Counted from the first letter of the stretch, positions 33,683 to 42,430 are shown. The stretch is 64,000 bases of DNA from Amycolatopsis sulphurea (GCF_002564045.1 NZ_PDJK01000001.1:1116001-1180000), one strand, 5' to 3'. The notes: generated from the sequence alone by a model not told the origin. Numbers and translations are program-made.

Positions 33683-36195
33683 GCGTCCCTCCGGAGGGTG
33701 ACGAGTTCCGTCAGTTCGGCGTCGGTGAGTTCGGTGAGCGCGGCTTCCCCGCCACCGAGGACGGACTCGGCGAGCGCGCGCTTTTCCCGCAGCATCACCG
33801 CGATCCGGTCCTCCACGGTGCCTTCGGCGACGAGCCGGTGCACCTGGACGGGCCGGGTCTGGCCGATCCGGTACGCCCGGTCGGTGGCCTGGTCCTCCAC
33901 TGCCGGGTTCCACCAGCGGTCGTAGTGCACGACGTGGTCGGCGCGGGTGAGGGTCAGTCCGGTTCCGGCGGCTTTGAGCGAGAGCAGGAACACCGGCACC
34001 TCGCCGTGCTGGAACCGGCGGACCTGCTCCTCGCGCCGGGCGACCGGGGTGCCGCCGTGCAGCAGCTCGGACGGGATCCCGCGGCCGGTGAGGTGCCGCT
34101 GCAGCAGCCGCGCCATCACCACGTACTGCGTGAACACCAGCACGGCGCCGTCTTCGGCGAGGATGGTGTCCAGCAGTTCGTCGAGCAGTTCGAGTTTCCC
34201 GGAGCGCCCGGACAGCGGACTGTCCTCCGGTTCGGCCAGGTACTGCGCCGGATGGTTGCAGATCTGTTTGAGCGCGGTCAGCAGTTTCACCACCCGGCCA
34301 CGGCGGGCCATGCCGTCGCTCGCGGCGACCTGCGCCATCAGCTCGCGCACCGTGGCCTCGTAGAGCGCGATCTGTTCCGTGGTCAGCGACACCGGCCGGT
34401 CGGTCTCCGTCTTGGCCGGCAGCTCCGGTGCGATCCCGGGGTCGGTTTTGCGGCGGCGCAACAGAAACGGCCGCAGTAGCCGGGTCAGCCGCGCTGCCGT
34501 CGCGGCATCGCCGGACTCGACCGGCTTGCCCCAGCGCTCGCGGAACTCCGTGAGCGGGCCGAGCAGGCCGGGTGTGGTCCAGTCGAGGATCGCCCACAGT
34601 TCGGTGAGCGTGTTCTCCACCGGCGTGCCGGTGAGCGCGACCCGTGCCGCGGACCGGACCGTGCGTAGCGCCTTCGCGGTGTCCGAACGGTGGTTCTTCA
34701 CGTGCTGGGCTTCGTCGGCGACGAGCAGATCCCAGTCCATCACGGTCAGCGGCGCCGGATCGGCTCGGAGCGTGCCGTAGGTGGTGAGCACGAAACCGCC
34801 GTCGACGCCGTCGAGGGAGCGGGAGCTGCCATGGAACCGGCGGACGGGCGTGCCCGGCGCGAACCGGCGGATCTCGCTTTCCCACGTGCCCAGCAGCGAT
34901 GTCGGACAGACCACCAACGTTGGCCCGGCATCGCGGTGCAGGTGCAGCGCGATCAGCGTGATCGTCTTGCCGAGTCCCATGTCGTCGGCGAGGCAGCCGC
35001 CGAGGCCGACGCCGGTGATCGTGTCCAGCCAGTGCAGCCCGCGCAGCTGGTAGTCCCGCAGGTGGGCGGCGAGCCCGGCCGGTTGCGGGACAGGTTCGGG
35101 AGCGGCCGAGAGGCGGGTACGCAGCTCGTCGAGCCAGCCGTCCGTGCGGACTTCGATCTCGTCGCCGTCGACCTCGGTGTGGCCGGTCAGCGCGACGCCG
35201 AGCGCTTCGATCCCGGTGAGTGGTTCGAGCACGCGGTCCCGGGCGCGGTCGGCGGTCTTGCGGTCGAGCACGACCCATTGGTCACGCAGCCGCACCACCG
35301 GGCGTTGCGCCTCGGCAAGCGTGTCCAGCTCGGCCTTGGTCAGCTCGCCGTCGCCGAGCGCGAATTGCCAGTCGAACTCCAGCACCCGGTCTCCGCCGAA
35401 GAACGACCGTACGTCGCCCGGCTCGATGCCGGGGCGGACGACCGCGCGAGCGGTGAGCCCCGTCAGTTCCGCGGGCCAGTGCACGGTCATCCCCGCCGGG
35501 TCGAGCGCGCCGGTGAGCAGCTCGGTGAGTTCGCCGTCATCCAGCGGGATCGAGGAGGGCACCGCCGCGGACAGCAGGGGTCCGAGCGGGGGCCACACGT
35601 CCGCAGCGTGCCGCAGCGCCAGCAGGACCTCGTGCCGGGTGTCCTGCTTGTCGGACTCCCACAGCTGCGCGGCGTCGACCAGCGGCTCTGCTCCGCCGTG
35701 CACCTGGACGACCCCGCGGAAGCTGCCTCCGGCGGGGTCGAGCGCCTCGATCCGCAGCGACACCTGTACTTCCGGCTCCAGACCGGCCAGGTCGCCGAGG
35801 AACCGCAGCAGCGTCGGGTATCGCTCGGGCAGCAGGTCCGGACAGCCGGGGACCGGCCCGGCATGCGCGTGCGGCGGCATCGCGTCGGCGAGGCGGTGCA
35901 GCCACTGTTCCTCGGCCGGATCCAGCGGACCGGTCCAGCCCGCCTCGGCCAGCCGCGCACCCGCTTCCGCGGCCAGCGCCCAGAACTCACCGGAGGGACC
36001 CTCCGGGAGCAACGTCACCGCGTCGGCGATCGGCAGGCGCCGCGCAGGCACGGTGCGCAGCCCCTCCGGCAACACGACGTCCACCGTGCCGAGCCGTCCC
36101 GGCCCGTCGGGCGTGCCCCCGTCCGGACGCCAGAAAACGACCTCGCCCGGTTCCATGATCACTGCGTTCGGTGCTCTCCCCCTCAGCTTCGGCAC
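33679..36195 (-). CDS. SNF2-family DEAD/DEAH-box helicase
   Basis: The 838-residue protein has an N-terminal region of about 370 residues with the bacterial SNF2-associated domain, then the ATPase: DDMGLGKTITLIALHL (Walker A, about 398), VADEAQHVKN (motif II, about 491), VALTGTPVENTLTELW, and the C-terminal RecA lobe with VFTQYVVMARLL and YRIGQTRPVQVHRL. It should remodel DNA-protein complexes or translocate on DNA, possibly in repair. The start may be GTG 36195 or ATG 36156. It is divergent from the TetR gene. Confidence 0.9.
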   Translation of the reverse strand: MPKLRGRAPNAVIMEPGEVVFWRPDGGTPDGPGRLGTVDVVLPEGLRTVPARRLPIADAVTLLPEGPSGEFWALAAEAGARLAEAGWTGPLDPAEEQWLHRLADAMPPHAHAGPVPGCPDLLPERYPTLLRFLGDLAGLEPEVQVSLRIEALDPAGGSFRGVVQVHGGAEPLVDAAQLWESDKQDTRHEVLLALRHAADVWPPLGPLLSAAVPSSIPLDDGELTELLTGALDPAGMTVHWPAELTGLTARAVVRPGIEPGDVRSFFGGDRVLEFDWQFALGDGELTKAELDTLAEAQRPVVRLRDQWVVLDRKTADRARDRVLEPLTGIEALGVALTGHTEVDGDEIEVRTDGWLDELRTRLSAAPEPVPQPAGLAAHLRDYQLRGLHWLDTITGVGLGGCLADDMGLGKTITLIALHLHRDAGPTLVVCPTSLLGTWESEIRRFAPGTPVRRFHGSSRSLDGVDGGFVLTTYGTLRADPAPLTVMDWDLLVADEAQHVKNHRSDTAKALRTVRSAARVALTGTPVENTLTELWAILDWTTPGLLGPLTEFRERWGKPVESGDAATAARLTRLLRPFLLRRRKTDPGIAPELPAKTETDRPVSLTTEQIALYEATVRELMAQVAASDGMARRGRVVKLLTALKQICNHPAQYLAEPEDSPLSGRSGKLELLDELLDTILAEDGAVLVFTQYVVMARLLQRHLTGRGIPSELLHGGTPVARREEQVRRFQHGEVPVFLLSLKAAGTGLTLTRADHVVHYDRWWNPAVEDQATDRAYRIGQTRPVQVHRLVAEGTVEDRIAVMLREKRALAESVLGGGEAALTELTDAELTELVTLRRDA

Positions 36196-36238
36196 GCTAG
36201 TCTACCTGAAAACTCTGTACTACGTACGAGGAGAAACA

Positions 36239-37084
36239 ATGGACCCCGCGCAGGAGGACGACCCGAGGCGCGCGATCGAGCTGCTGTGGGACGTGCCCGG
36301 CCCGTCCAAGCGTGGGCCGAAACCGAAGCTCACCGCCGCCGACGTGGTCACCGCGGCGATCCGGCTGGCAGAAGCGGACGGACTGGCCTCGGTCACCATG
36401 CGCCACGTCGCCGGCGCACTCGGCGTCGCGCCGATGTCGCTCTACACCTACGTACCGGGCCGGACGGAGCTGGTCGGACTGATGGTCGACCGCGCGTACG
36501 GGGAGCTGGGCACTGAGCTGCCGCAAGGCTGGCGCGCCGCGCTCACCACGGTCGCCGAAGACCTCTGGCGGCTCTACCACCGGCACCCGTGGCTGCTGGA
36601 GGTTCCCGGCGGACGGCCCGCGCTCGGCCCGCACAGCTTCGCCAAATACGAACGCGAACTGTCCGCCCTCGACGAGCTACGACTCGACGACGTCCAGCTC
36701 GACGCGGTGGTCAGTCTCGTCAACGGCCTCGTCGCCGGCGCCGCCCGCGGATCGCTGGAAGCCGCGCGCACCGCTCGGCGCAGCGGGCTGACCGACCTCG
36801 AATGGTGGGCCCGCTGCGCCCCCGTGCTCGCCGCGATCCCGGCCGCGGATCCGTCACGGTTCCCACGCGCCACACGGGTGGGCACGACGGCCGGGCAGGC
36901 CCACGGCGGGACGTCGGATCCCGCGCACCACTTCCGTTTCGGGCTCGCCCGGATCCTCGACGGGATCGCCCGGCTGGGCGAGGAGGCCGGAAACTGTCGG
37001 TGCCGTGGGGCATCATCGGGAATCGTCCCGGCATCGCAACCGGAACGCCTGCGAGCACTGGAGGAGCCATGCCCACCGTCGTAG
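36239..37084 (+). CDS. TetR/AcrR-family transcriptional regulator
   Basis: The 281-residue protein has an N-terminal helix-turn-helix (LTAADVVTAAIRLAEADG, then VTMRHVAGALGVAPMSLYTYV) and a C-terminal TetR ligand-binding domain with WLLEVPGGRPALGP. CGAGGAG lies 6 nt before ATG 36239. The last 16 nt overlap the next gene. It probably controls the GyrI-like and methyltransferase genes behind it and may act on the divergent helicase promoter, 43 bp away. No clear operator was identified. Confidence 0.88.
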   Translation: MDPAQEDDPRRAIELLWDVPGPSKRGPKPKLTAADVVTAAIRLAEADGLASVTMRHVAGALGVAPMSLYTYVPGRTELVGLMVDRAYGELGTELPQGWRAALTTVAEDLWRLYHRHPWLLEVPGGRPALGPHSFAKYERELSALDELRLDDVQLDAVVSLVNGLVAGAARGSLEAARTARRSGLTDLEWWARCAPVLAAIPAADPSRFPRATRVGTTAGQAHGGTSDPAHHFRFGLARILDGIARLGEEAGNCRCRGASSGIVPASQPERLRALEEPCPPS

Positions 37085-37557
37085 CCCGGCCCGAACAGCA
37101 CTATGCCGGTTACCGCACCACCATCGGGGTGGACGGGCTGCGCGAGGTCGCGCACCGGATCGCGGCCATCGTCGGCGAACTCGCCGCGCGGGGTGTCCCG
37201 CCCGCGGACGCGCCGTTCTTCCGCTACCTCGTGCTCGGGCCTGGCATGCGCAGCCTCACCGTGGAAGCCGGGGTCCCCGTCGCGGCGCCAGTCGAGCTGG
37301 GCGGCGAGTACGTCACCGGCGTCGTTCCCAGCGGCAAGTACGTCGTCGAAACCCACCACGGCGCACCGGACGGGCTCGCCGCGGCCACCGCCGCCGTCCT
37401 CGAATGGGGTGAACGCGAGGGCATCCGTTGGGACCGCACCGAAGAAGCCGACGGTGAACACTGGGCCGGACGGCTCGAGGTCTACCGTACCGACCCCCGC
37501 GCCGAACCGGACGCCACACGCTGGGAAACCGACCTCTACTTCCGCCTCGCCGACTGA
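37069..37557 (+). CDS. GyrI-like (SOUL/effector-binding) domain protein
   Basis: The 162-residue protein has the GyrI-like small-molecule-binding fold: QHYAGYRTTIGVDGL, FFRYLVLGPGMRSLTVEAGVPV, YVVETHHGAPDGLAAATAAVLEWG and a final ETDLYFRLAD strand. Proteins of this type sequester or hydrolyse xenobiotics and often accompany regulators. GAGGAGCC precedes ATG 37069, inside the 3' end of the TetR gene, so the genes are coupled. Confidence 0.85.
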   Translation: MPTVVARPEQHYAGYRTTIGVDGLREVAHRIAAIVGELAARGVPPADAPFFRYLVLGPGMRSLTVEAGVPVAAPVELGGEYVTGVVPSGKYVVETHHGAPDGLAAATAAVLEWGEREGIRWDRTEEADGEHWAGRLEVYRTDPRAEPDATRWETDLYFRLAD

Positions 37558-37566
37558 GTGAACGCC

Positions 37567-38565
37567 ATGACCGACGAGAACACCGGCTGGGGCGGCGGCC
37601 TGTGGGCAGCCGCCGACCTCGTGACCCCGATGGCAATCCGGGTCGCCGCGACCCTGCGGCTGGCTGACCACATCGCCGCCGGTACCACCACTCCCGAGGC
37701 GCTGGCCACGGCCGTGCACGCCGATCCCGACGCACTCGGCCGGGTACTGGCCCACCTCGTGACCGCCGGAGTGCTCTCCCCCGCCGCGTCCGGCTACGCC
37801 CTCACCCCGCGGGGAGAGCAGCTGCGCGAGGACCATCCGGACGGCATACGCGCCTGGCTCGACCTCGATGGTTCGGTCGGCCGCGCCGATCTGTGCTTCG
37901 TCGAGCTCCTGCACACGGTGCGCACCGGAGCACCCGCCTTCCCCCACCGATTCGGCCGGTCCTACTGGGAGGACCTGTCCGCCGATCCGGACCGCTCGGC
38001 CTCCTTCGACGCGCTGATGTCCACCCGCCTCTCCGCAGACGCGCCGTCGATCGCCATCGGCTACCCGTGGGGACAGCTCGACCACGTCGTCGACGTCGGC
38101 GGCGGTGACGGCACCTTGTTGCTGGCGATCCTGCGTGCCCACCCGCACCTGCATGGCACCGTGCTCGACCTGGCCGGCCCAGCCGCACGCGCCGCCGAAG
38201 CGATCACCGCCGCCGGCCTCGACGGGCGCGCATCCAGCCGTGCCGGCAGCTTCTTCGACCCACTCCCCACCGGCGCACGCGGCTACCTGCTGTCGGGCGT
38301 ACTCCCCGACTGGGACGACGACCACGCCGTGCGAATCCTCCGCCGCTGCGCGGAAGCCGCCACCGAAGGCGGGACGGTGTTCGTCATCGACCACTCCGCC
38401 GAGGGCGGCAGCACCGAAGGCGACCTCCGCATGCTCTGTTACGTCGGCGGCCGCGAACGGTCACTCGCCCAGCTGCACGACCTCGCCGCCAGCGCCGGAC
38501 TGCAGCCAGGCCCGCACCATCCCGCGGGGACGCGCACGATCGTGGAACTCATGCCCTCGGGCTGA
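37567..38565 (+). CDS. O-methyltransferase of the acetylserotonin/polyketide type
   Basis: The protein has about 332 residues with an N-terminal winged-helix dimerisation domain (PMAIRVAATLRLADHIAAG) and a SAM-binding domain (HVVDVGGGDGTLLLAIL, GSFFDPLPTGARGYLL, LPDWDDDHAVRILRRC). It matches plant-type and carminomycin-type O-methyltransferases that act on aromatic metabolites. There is no biosynthetic cluster nearby, so it may modify a xenobiotic in line with the TetR/GyrI neighbours. GTG 37558 is an alternative start. Confidence 0.87.
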   Translation: MTDENTGWGGGLWAAADLVTPMAIRVAATLRLADHIAAGTTTPEALATAVHADPDALGRVLAHLVTAGVLSPAASGYALTPRGEQLREDHPDGIRAWLDLDGSVGRADLCFVELLHTVRTGAPAFPHRFGRSYWEDLSADPDRSASFDALMSTRLSADAPSIAIGYPWGQLDHVVDVGGGDGTLLLAILRAHPHLHGTVLDLAGPAARAAEAITAAGLDGRASSRAGSFFDPLPTGARGYLLSGVLPDWDDDHAVRILRRCAEAATEGGTVFVIDHSAEGGSTEGDLRMLCYVGGRERSLAQLHDLAASAGLQPGPHHPAGTRTIVELMPSG

Positions 38566-38620
38566 GCGGTTTCGCTGCCCTGGTTCGTGCGGTTCCTCCT
38601 GCGGTGACGGGTGCTCGGCG

Positions 38621-38866
38621 TTATCCGACCCAGGTGATGAACAGCATGGTCACCCGCACCACGTCACGCTCGCCGATCACGTACTGGGCGTCGCCGAAAC
38701 GCCCGAAACCCGCTCGCCACGAACCGCTGCCCTTGTCCGCGCGGCCCGCGTTCCACGGGTCGTTGCCGAGCTTCTTTTCCAGGCCGGCCAGTGCCTGCTG
38801 CCCTTCCGGGGGCAGGGTTTCCTTCTGCTCGGCGGCGCGGGTCGGGTAGCGGACCTCGTAGCTCAT
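38621..38866 (-). CDS. Putative RelE/ParE-fold toxin
   Basis: The 81-residue protein opens with YEVRYPTRAAEQ, has a helix QQALAGLEKKLGNDP and ends with strands QYVIGERDVVRVTMLFITWVG, a pattern like RelE/ParE toxins (helices then beta-sheet). Its ATG overlaps the stop of the upstream gene by 1 nt (TGATG), the usual antitoxin-then-toxin order. A frameshifted paralogue lies at 42858-43125. Assignment is by layout and fold pattern only. Confidence 0.6.
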   Translation of the reverse strand: MSYEVRYPTRAAEQKETLPPEGQQALAGLEKKLGNDPWNAGRADKGSGSWRAGFGRFGDAQYVIGERDVVRVTMLFITWVG

Positions 38867-39204
38867 CAGTGTTCCCCCGCGAGATCGGACTCGTCGCCGG
38901 CGCCCAGGCGCTCGATCACGCCGGCGGTGTACTCGCCGATTTCCGGGTTGAGGTGCCGCAGCGCCCGGCCGTACCAGAACCCGACGGCCTCGTGCACGGG
39001 CGTCAGGTCGAAACTGTCTTCTGCCTCCGCCATCGTGCGGTGGAAGTCGCGCTTGAATTCCGCGAGATCGTCCGCGCTGAGGGCCCTCAGCGCCTCACGG
39101 ACCGCCGCGGCGGAACGCTCGAACGTCACCCGGGGCTGGTAAGGAGGCCGGTTCGCCGAATCGTCGACGACCAGACCGGGGATGTCACGGGCGGTTGCGG
39201 TCAT
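38866..39204 (-). CDS. DUF6247-like protein, putative antitoxin
   Basis: The 112-residue protein contains RPPYQPRVTFERSAAAVREAL, followed by a helical segment (DDLAEFKRDFHRTMAEAEDS) and VHEAVGFWYGRAL. It resembles DUF6247 proteins, which are common in actinobacteria and often encoded before a small partner. Immediate coupling to the 81-residue gene suggests a toxin-antitoxin pair. Function is inferred, not known. Confidence 0.6.
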   Translation of the reverse strand: MTATARDIPGLVVDDSANRPPYQPRVTFERSAAAVREALRALSADDLAEFKRDFHRTMAEAEDSFDLTPVHEAVGFWYGRALRHLNPEIGEYTAGVIERLGAGDESDLAGEH

Positions 39205-39365
39205 GGTTCCCGATTGTGCCGCACCCGGCCGTCGCGGAGTAAGAACCTGTCAGCGTGATCGTTGCGTCGGGCTGGGCAGCAGAGTGTCGGGCGAACCGCG
39301 GGCTGCTGGGCGACCGCTCGGCACCGGATTCCCCGGCGTGCCAAGGACTTTCGACAGATCCGGGC

Positions 39366-39956
39366 TCAGCGGGCCAGGTCCGGCGACACCACACGGTCCA
39401 CGAACCCGTAAGCCAGGGCCTCCTCGGCGTCGAACCAGCGGTCACGGTCCGCGTCCGCGATGATCCGCTCCACCGGCTGCCCGGTCTGCCGCGCCGTGAT
39501 CTCCGCGATCCGCTGTTTCATCCGCCCGAACACCTCGGCCTGGATCTTGATATCGGTCGCCACGCCGCCGATGCCCGCCGAGGGCTGGTGCATCACCACC
39601 CGGGTGCTCGGCAGCAGGTACCGCTTCCCCGGCGTCCCGGACGACAGCAGCACCTGCCCCATCGAGGCGACGAACCCCAGCCCCCACGTCGCCACGTCCG
39701 GCTGCACCAGCTGCATCGTGTCGTAGATGGCCATCCCCGCCGTGACCGAGCCACCCGGCGAGTTCACGTAGAAGGTGATGTCACGATCCGGATCGTCCGC
39801 GGCGAGCAACAGCAACTGGGCGATGATCCGGTTCGCGACCTCCTCGGTCACCTCGGTACCCAGGAACACGATCCGGTCGCGCAGCAGCCGGTCGTACACC
39901 GAGTCGTCGCCGCTCTGCCCCGTGCTCTGCATCCGGGATGCCGTGGTGCCCGCCAT
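39366..39956 (-). CDS. clpP: ATP-dependent Clp protease proteolytic subunit
   Basis: The 196-residue serine peptidase has the catalytic Ser in GFVASMGQVLLSSG (about 97), His in VVMHQPSAG (about 122) and the Asp within ADADRDRWFDAEEA. YVNSPGGSVTAGMAIYDTM is a family block. It is a single clpP, not the usual clpP1P2 pair, so it is likely an additional or stress-linked subunit. AGGAGG lies 6 nt before ATG 39956. Two ClgR boxes lie upstream. Confidence 0.93.
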   Translation of the reverse strand: MAGTTASRMQSTGQSGDDSVYDRLLRDRIVFLGTEVTEEVANRIIAQLLLLAADDPDRDITFYVNSPGGSVTAGMAIYDTMQLVQPDVATWGLGFVASMGQVLLSSGTPGKRYLLPSTRVVMHQPSAGIGGVATDIKIQAEVFGRMKQRIAEITARQTGQPVERIIADADRDRWFDAEEALAYGFVDRVVSPDLAR

Positions 39957-40022
39957 GACCGCCTCCTGCTCGTCGCCTGTCGTTGCCGACGGTAGAACAG
40001 GCCACCGCGGCACGGAGCCCGC

Positions 40023-40056
40023 GTTCGCTCACGGCGTGCGGCGTTCGCTTCCGGCG
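40023..40056 (-). promoter_or_regulatory. Two tandem ClgR boxes upstream of clpP
   Basis: GTTCGC-TCACG-GCG (40023-40036) and GTTCGC-TTCCG-GCG (40043-40056) both match the Streptomyces ClgR motif GTTCGC-N5-GCG and are 20 bp apart, two helical turns. A candidate -10 (TACCGT, 39989-39994) places them upstream of the promoter, as expected for an activator. Confidence 0.7.
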
Positions 40057-40337
40057 ATCACGCCGCACGCCCCGGCTTCGCGGCGGGATCGCAGCGCCAG
40101 GCGATGTGTGCACGCCATCGACCACCAGGTCACGACCGGGTGCGCCATCGTCGGCCACCCGTGACCGGTCACGGGGCCGTCCGTCTCCTGTGGACAGCAA
40201 CCCGGTCCGTTGCCATAGCCAGGTCTCGTCCGCGCGAGCCGGCCGGGTCTGTTGCGAAGGCCCGGCCCGACCGGCGGATACTGAACCCTGATGTTCGCCC
40301 CTGCCCTCGCCCCCGTCGCTCTCGACCGGTCCGGTAG

Positions 40338-40367
40338 CTGATCTTCCCGCTTAAGCGGGAAGATCAG
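40338..40367. repeat. Perfect 30-bp palindrome directly before the SprT-like gene
   Basis: CTGATCTTCCCGCTT is followed at once by its exact complement, with no loop. It ends 3 nt before ATG 40371. It may be an operator, or a hairpin in the mRNA that hides the ribosome-binding region. Confidence 0.9.
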
Positions 40368-40370
40368 TGC

Positions 40371-41102
40371 ATGCAGAACCCCCGGCTCGGCCCGACGACC
40401 CGCGTGATGCACGCGATGGAACAGCTCTGGGCAGCGATCCGCCACCGGCACGCGGACGTGCCGGACGCCATCCTCGTCCTGGCCTCCGGCACCATGGGAA
40501 CCACCACCGAGATCCACGGGCACTTCGCCCGCGCACGCTGGCACGTCGGCGACGGTGTCGACCCGCGCGCCGAGTTCTTCCTCGGTGCGGAAGGCCTCCG
40601 CCGCAGCCCCGCCGAAATCCTCTCCACCACGCTGCACGAAGCCGCGCACGGCATCGCGGCCACCCGCGACATCGTCGACGTCAGCGACGGCCGCTACCAC
40701 AACAAGCGGTTCGCCGCCCTCGCCGCGGAAGTCGGTCTCCGCGCCGACCAAGCCGACCGAATCGGCTGGTCCGCCACCACCGCTTTACCGGAAACCGTAG
40801 CCACCTACCGCGCGGAACTCTCCACCCTCGAAGCCGCCCTGACCGTCTGGCGGCACACCGAACAGGAGGTCGCCGTCCGCGCCATCGCTCCCCCACCAGA
40901 CATCGAGGACCCCGACACGCCCGCCTTGCCACCTGTAGTCGTCGCCCCCGTCGACGGCCGGGGCGCACACCGGGGTGGCCCGAACTACGTCGCCGCGATC
41001 TGCCGGTGCGAACCCCCGCGACGCATCCGCGCAGCCCGCTCAAGCCTCGAACTCGGCCCGATCACCTGCACGCTCTGCGGAGACCCGTTCATCGAAGCCT
41101 GA
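40371..41102 (+). CDS. SprT-like putative metallopeptidase
   Basis: The 243-residue protein has the zinc-peptidase motif LHEAAHGIA (His 89, Glu 90, His 93) after a strand-like segment, and HNKRFAALAAEVGL downstream. This is the SprT-like arrangement seen in actinobacterial and plasmid proteins. A C-terminal part has paired cysteines (AAICRCEPP, ITCTLCGDPF), probably a zinc ribbon. SprT/Spartan proteins cleave DNA-protein crosslinks, which is a possible role. It is preceded by a perfect palindrome and followed by a terminator, so it is a single-gene unit. Confidence 0.75.
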   Translation: MQNPRLGPTTRVMHAMEQLWAAIRHRHADVPDAILVLASGTMGTTTEIHGHFARARWHVGDGVDPRAEFFLGAEGLRRSPAEILSTTLHEAAHGIAATRDIVDVSDGRYHNKRFAALAAEVGLRADQADRIGWSATTALPETVATYRAELSTLEAALTVWRHTEQEVAVRAIAPPPDIEDPDTPALPPVVVAPVDGRGAHRGGPNYVAAICRCEPPRRIRAARSSLELGPITCTLCGDPFIEA

Positions 41103-41103
41103 C

Positions 41104-41131
41104 CGTGTACGCGGTATCTCCCGCGTACACG
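41104..41131. terminator. Hairpin between the SprT-like and coiled-coil genes
   Basis: CGTGTACGCGG and its exact complement around a 6-nt loop lie between two convergent genes. Confidence 0.75.
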
Positions 41132-41150
41132 CCGCAGTCGGCTGCTCCGT

Positions 41151-42266
41151 CTACGCGGGTACGTCACCACCGTCGTCGCCATCGTCGAGGAGGATCGCCA
41201 GCAAGTCGTCGCGCAGCGGCGTGGAGGGCTCCGCCGCGGCAGCGAGCGCGCGCCGACGTACGCGGGACAGCAGGCTTGTGACGTGGTCACGGTCTGCCGT
41301 CGACTGGGCGAGCTGCGCGCTCACCGCGTCCACCTGACCCCGCGCACTGACCAACTCGGTCCGTACTTCGCCGATCCGGGACCGGAGTTCGGCATCGCGC
41401 ACATGGTGTTCGGCGAGAATGTGCTGATTCCTGGCGTCACTGTCGCGCAGCCGGGCACCGGCCGCCTCCAGCTCTGCATTCTGGGCGGTCAGCAGCCGTT
41501 CCACGGACTTGCTCTGGTCCTGAAGATCCTGCAGAGCGGCCCGTGCTGCGTCGCGCTCCGCCGTGCGCCCGGAAAGCTCCTCTGCACGCGCCGACACGTC
41601 GGCCGTCAACTCTGCGACGCGTTCGCGCAGCTCATCCACGCGCTTGCGGTACGCTCCCGCTTCCTCGGCCGCCTTCGCCGCCCGCTCGGCGACCGCCTGC
41701 GCAGTCGCCTCCGCGCGCGCCTGCTCCAGCTGCGCCGCCACTCGCGCCGCAACCGCTCCCTCCGCTGTCGCTTCGGCAGCTCCGCGAGCCTCCTCCGCTG
41801 CCCGCGCCTCCGCTACCGCGTCACGCGCTGCCGCTTCCGCTGCCTCGGCCTTCGCTGACGCTTCGTCGCGCTGATGGTCGGCTTCTCGTGCCGCCTGCTC
41901 CGCAGCCTCCGCTCGCGCTACCGCCGCGGTGACCTCCGCCCGCAGCCGGGCCGTGATCGTGTCGAGAGCGTTGCTGAGTGTTCGCAGCGGCTCCGCCGCC
42001 GCTGCCGCCGCGTTGCCGAACGCCTCGCCGGCGTCTCTCAACGCCGCCGTCGGAACCCCGTCCTCACCCAATGCCTCGCGCAGCGCCGACTCCGCGCCCG
42101 CGAGCTGCTTGCAGCTCTTCCCGCCCGGCCACGTCCGCTCCGGACAGAACTCGTACGGACGCCCTCCCCGCGGCCCCGGCGGAGGCAACGCCTGCCGGCA
42201 TCGCCGAAACCCACACCGAGCCACGCCCGCCTGCTCGACGTCGGGACGAATCTCCTGGTCAACCAT
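41151..42266 (-). CDS. Long coiled-coil protein with N-terminal cysteine motif
   Basis: The 371-residue protein begins with a Cys cluster (VARCGFRRC, then YEFCPERTWPGGKSC; residues about 17-55), probably a zinc finger. Residues 95-330 are strongly heptad-patterned and rich in Ala, Glu and Arg (AEAAEQAAREADHQRDEASA), so they form a long coiled coil. The C terminus is acidic (AILLDDGDDGGDVPA). The layout recalls plasmid KfrA- or partition-type proteins and chromosome-structuring proteins, but no family is certain. ATG 42266 has no ribosome site and follows an AT-rich upstream region. Confidence 0.7.
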   Translation of the reverse strand: MVDQEIRPDVEQAGVARCGFRRCRQALPPPGPRGGRPYEFCPERTWPGGKSCKQLAGAESALREALGEDGVPTAALRDAGEAFGNAAAAAAEPLRTLSNALDTITARLRAEVTAAVARAEAAEQAAREADHQRDEASAKAEAAEAAARDAVAEARAAEEARGAAEATAEGAVAARVAAQLEQARAEATAQAVAERAAKAAEEAGAYRKRVDELRERVAELTADVSARAEELSGRTAERDAARAALQDLQDQSKSVERLLTAQNAELEAAGARLRDSDARNQHILAEHHVRDAELRSRIGEVRTELVSARGQVDAVSAQLAQSTADRDHVTSLLSRVRRRALAAAAEPSTPLRDDLLAILLDDGDDGGDVPA

Positions 42267-42430
42267 GCGATCCAGAGTATCTTGTCAGTTATATATCTAA
42301 TAACCAGGGTTGCAGTTAATATAACTTCAGATCTTCTGTGCTACAGAACAGAGATTCTGTAGCACAGGTGAAACTGGAACCCGTTGACTACACACTGTGG
42401 TATTGTTGTTACTGACAGTGAGGTAGGTGG
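42267..42430. promoter_or_regulatory. AT-rich control region with several inverted repeats
   Basis: This is one of the most AT-rich stretches of the window. It contains CTGTGCTACAGAA and its exact complement around 6 nt (42336-42367), the imperfect dyads GTTATATATCTAATAAC (42288-42304) and GTTAATATAAC (42315-42325), and TTGACT further right. It may hold operators for the coiled-coil gene or be the relic of a replication origin or attachment region. Confidence 0.45.

Noticed and set aside
39185..39445. Small frames between the DUF6247-like gene and clpP
   Set aside because: They overlap clpP and show no motif or start signal.
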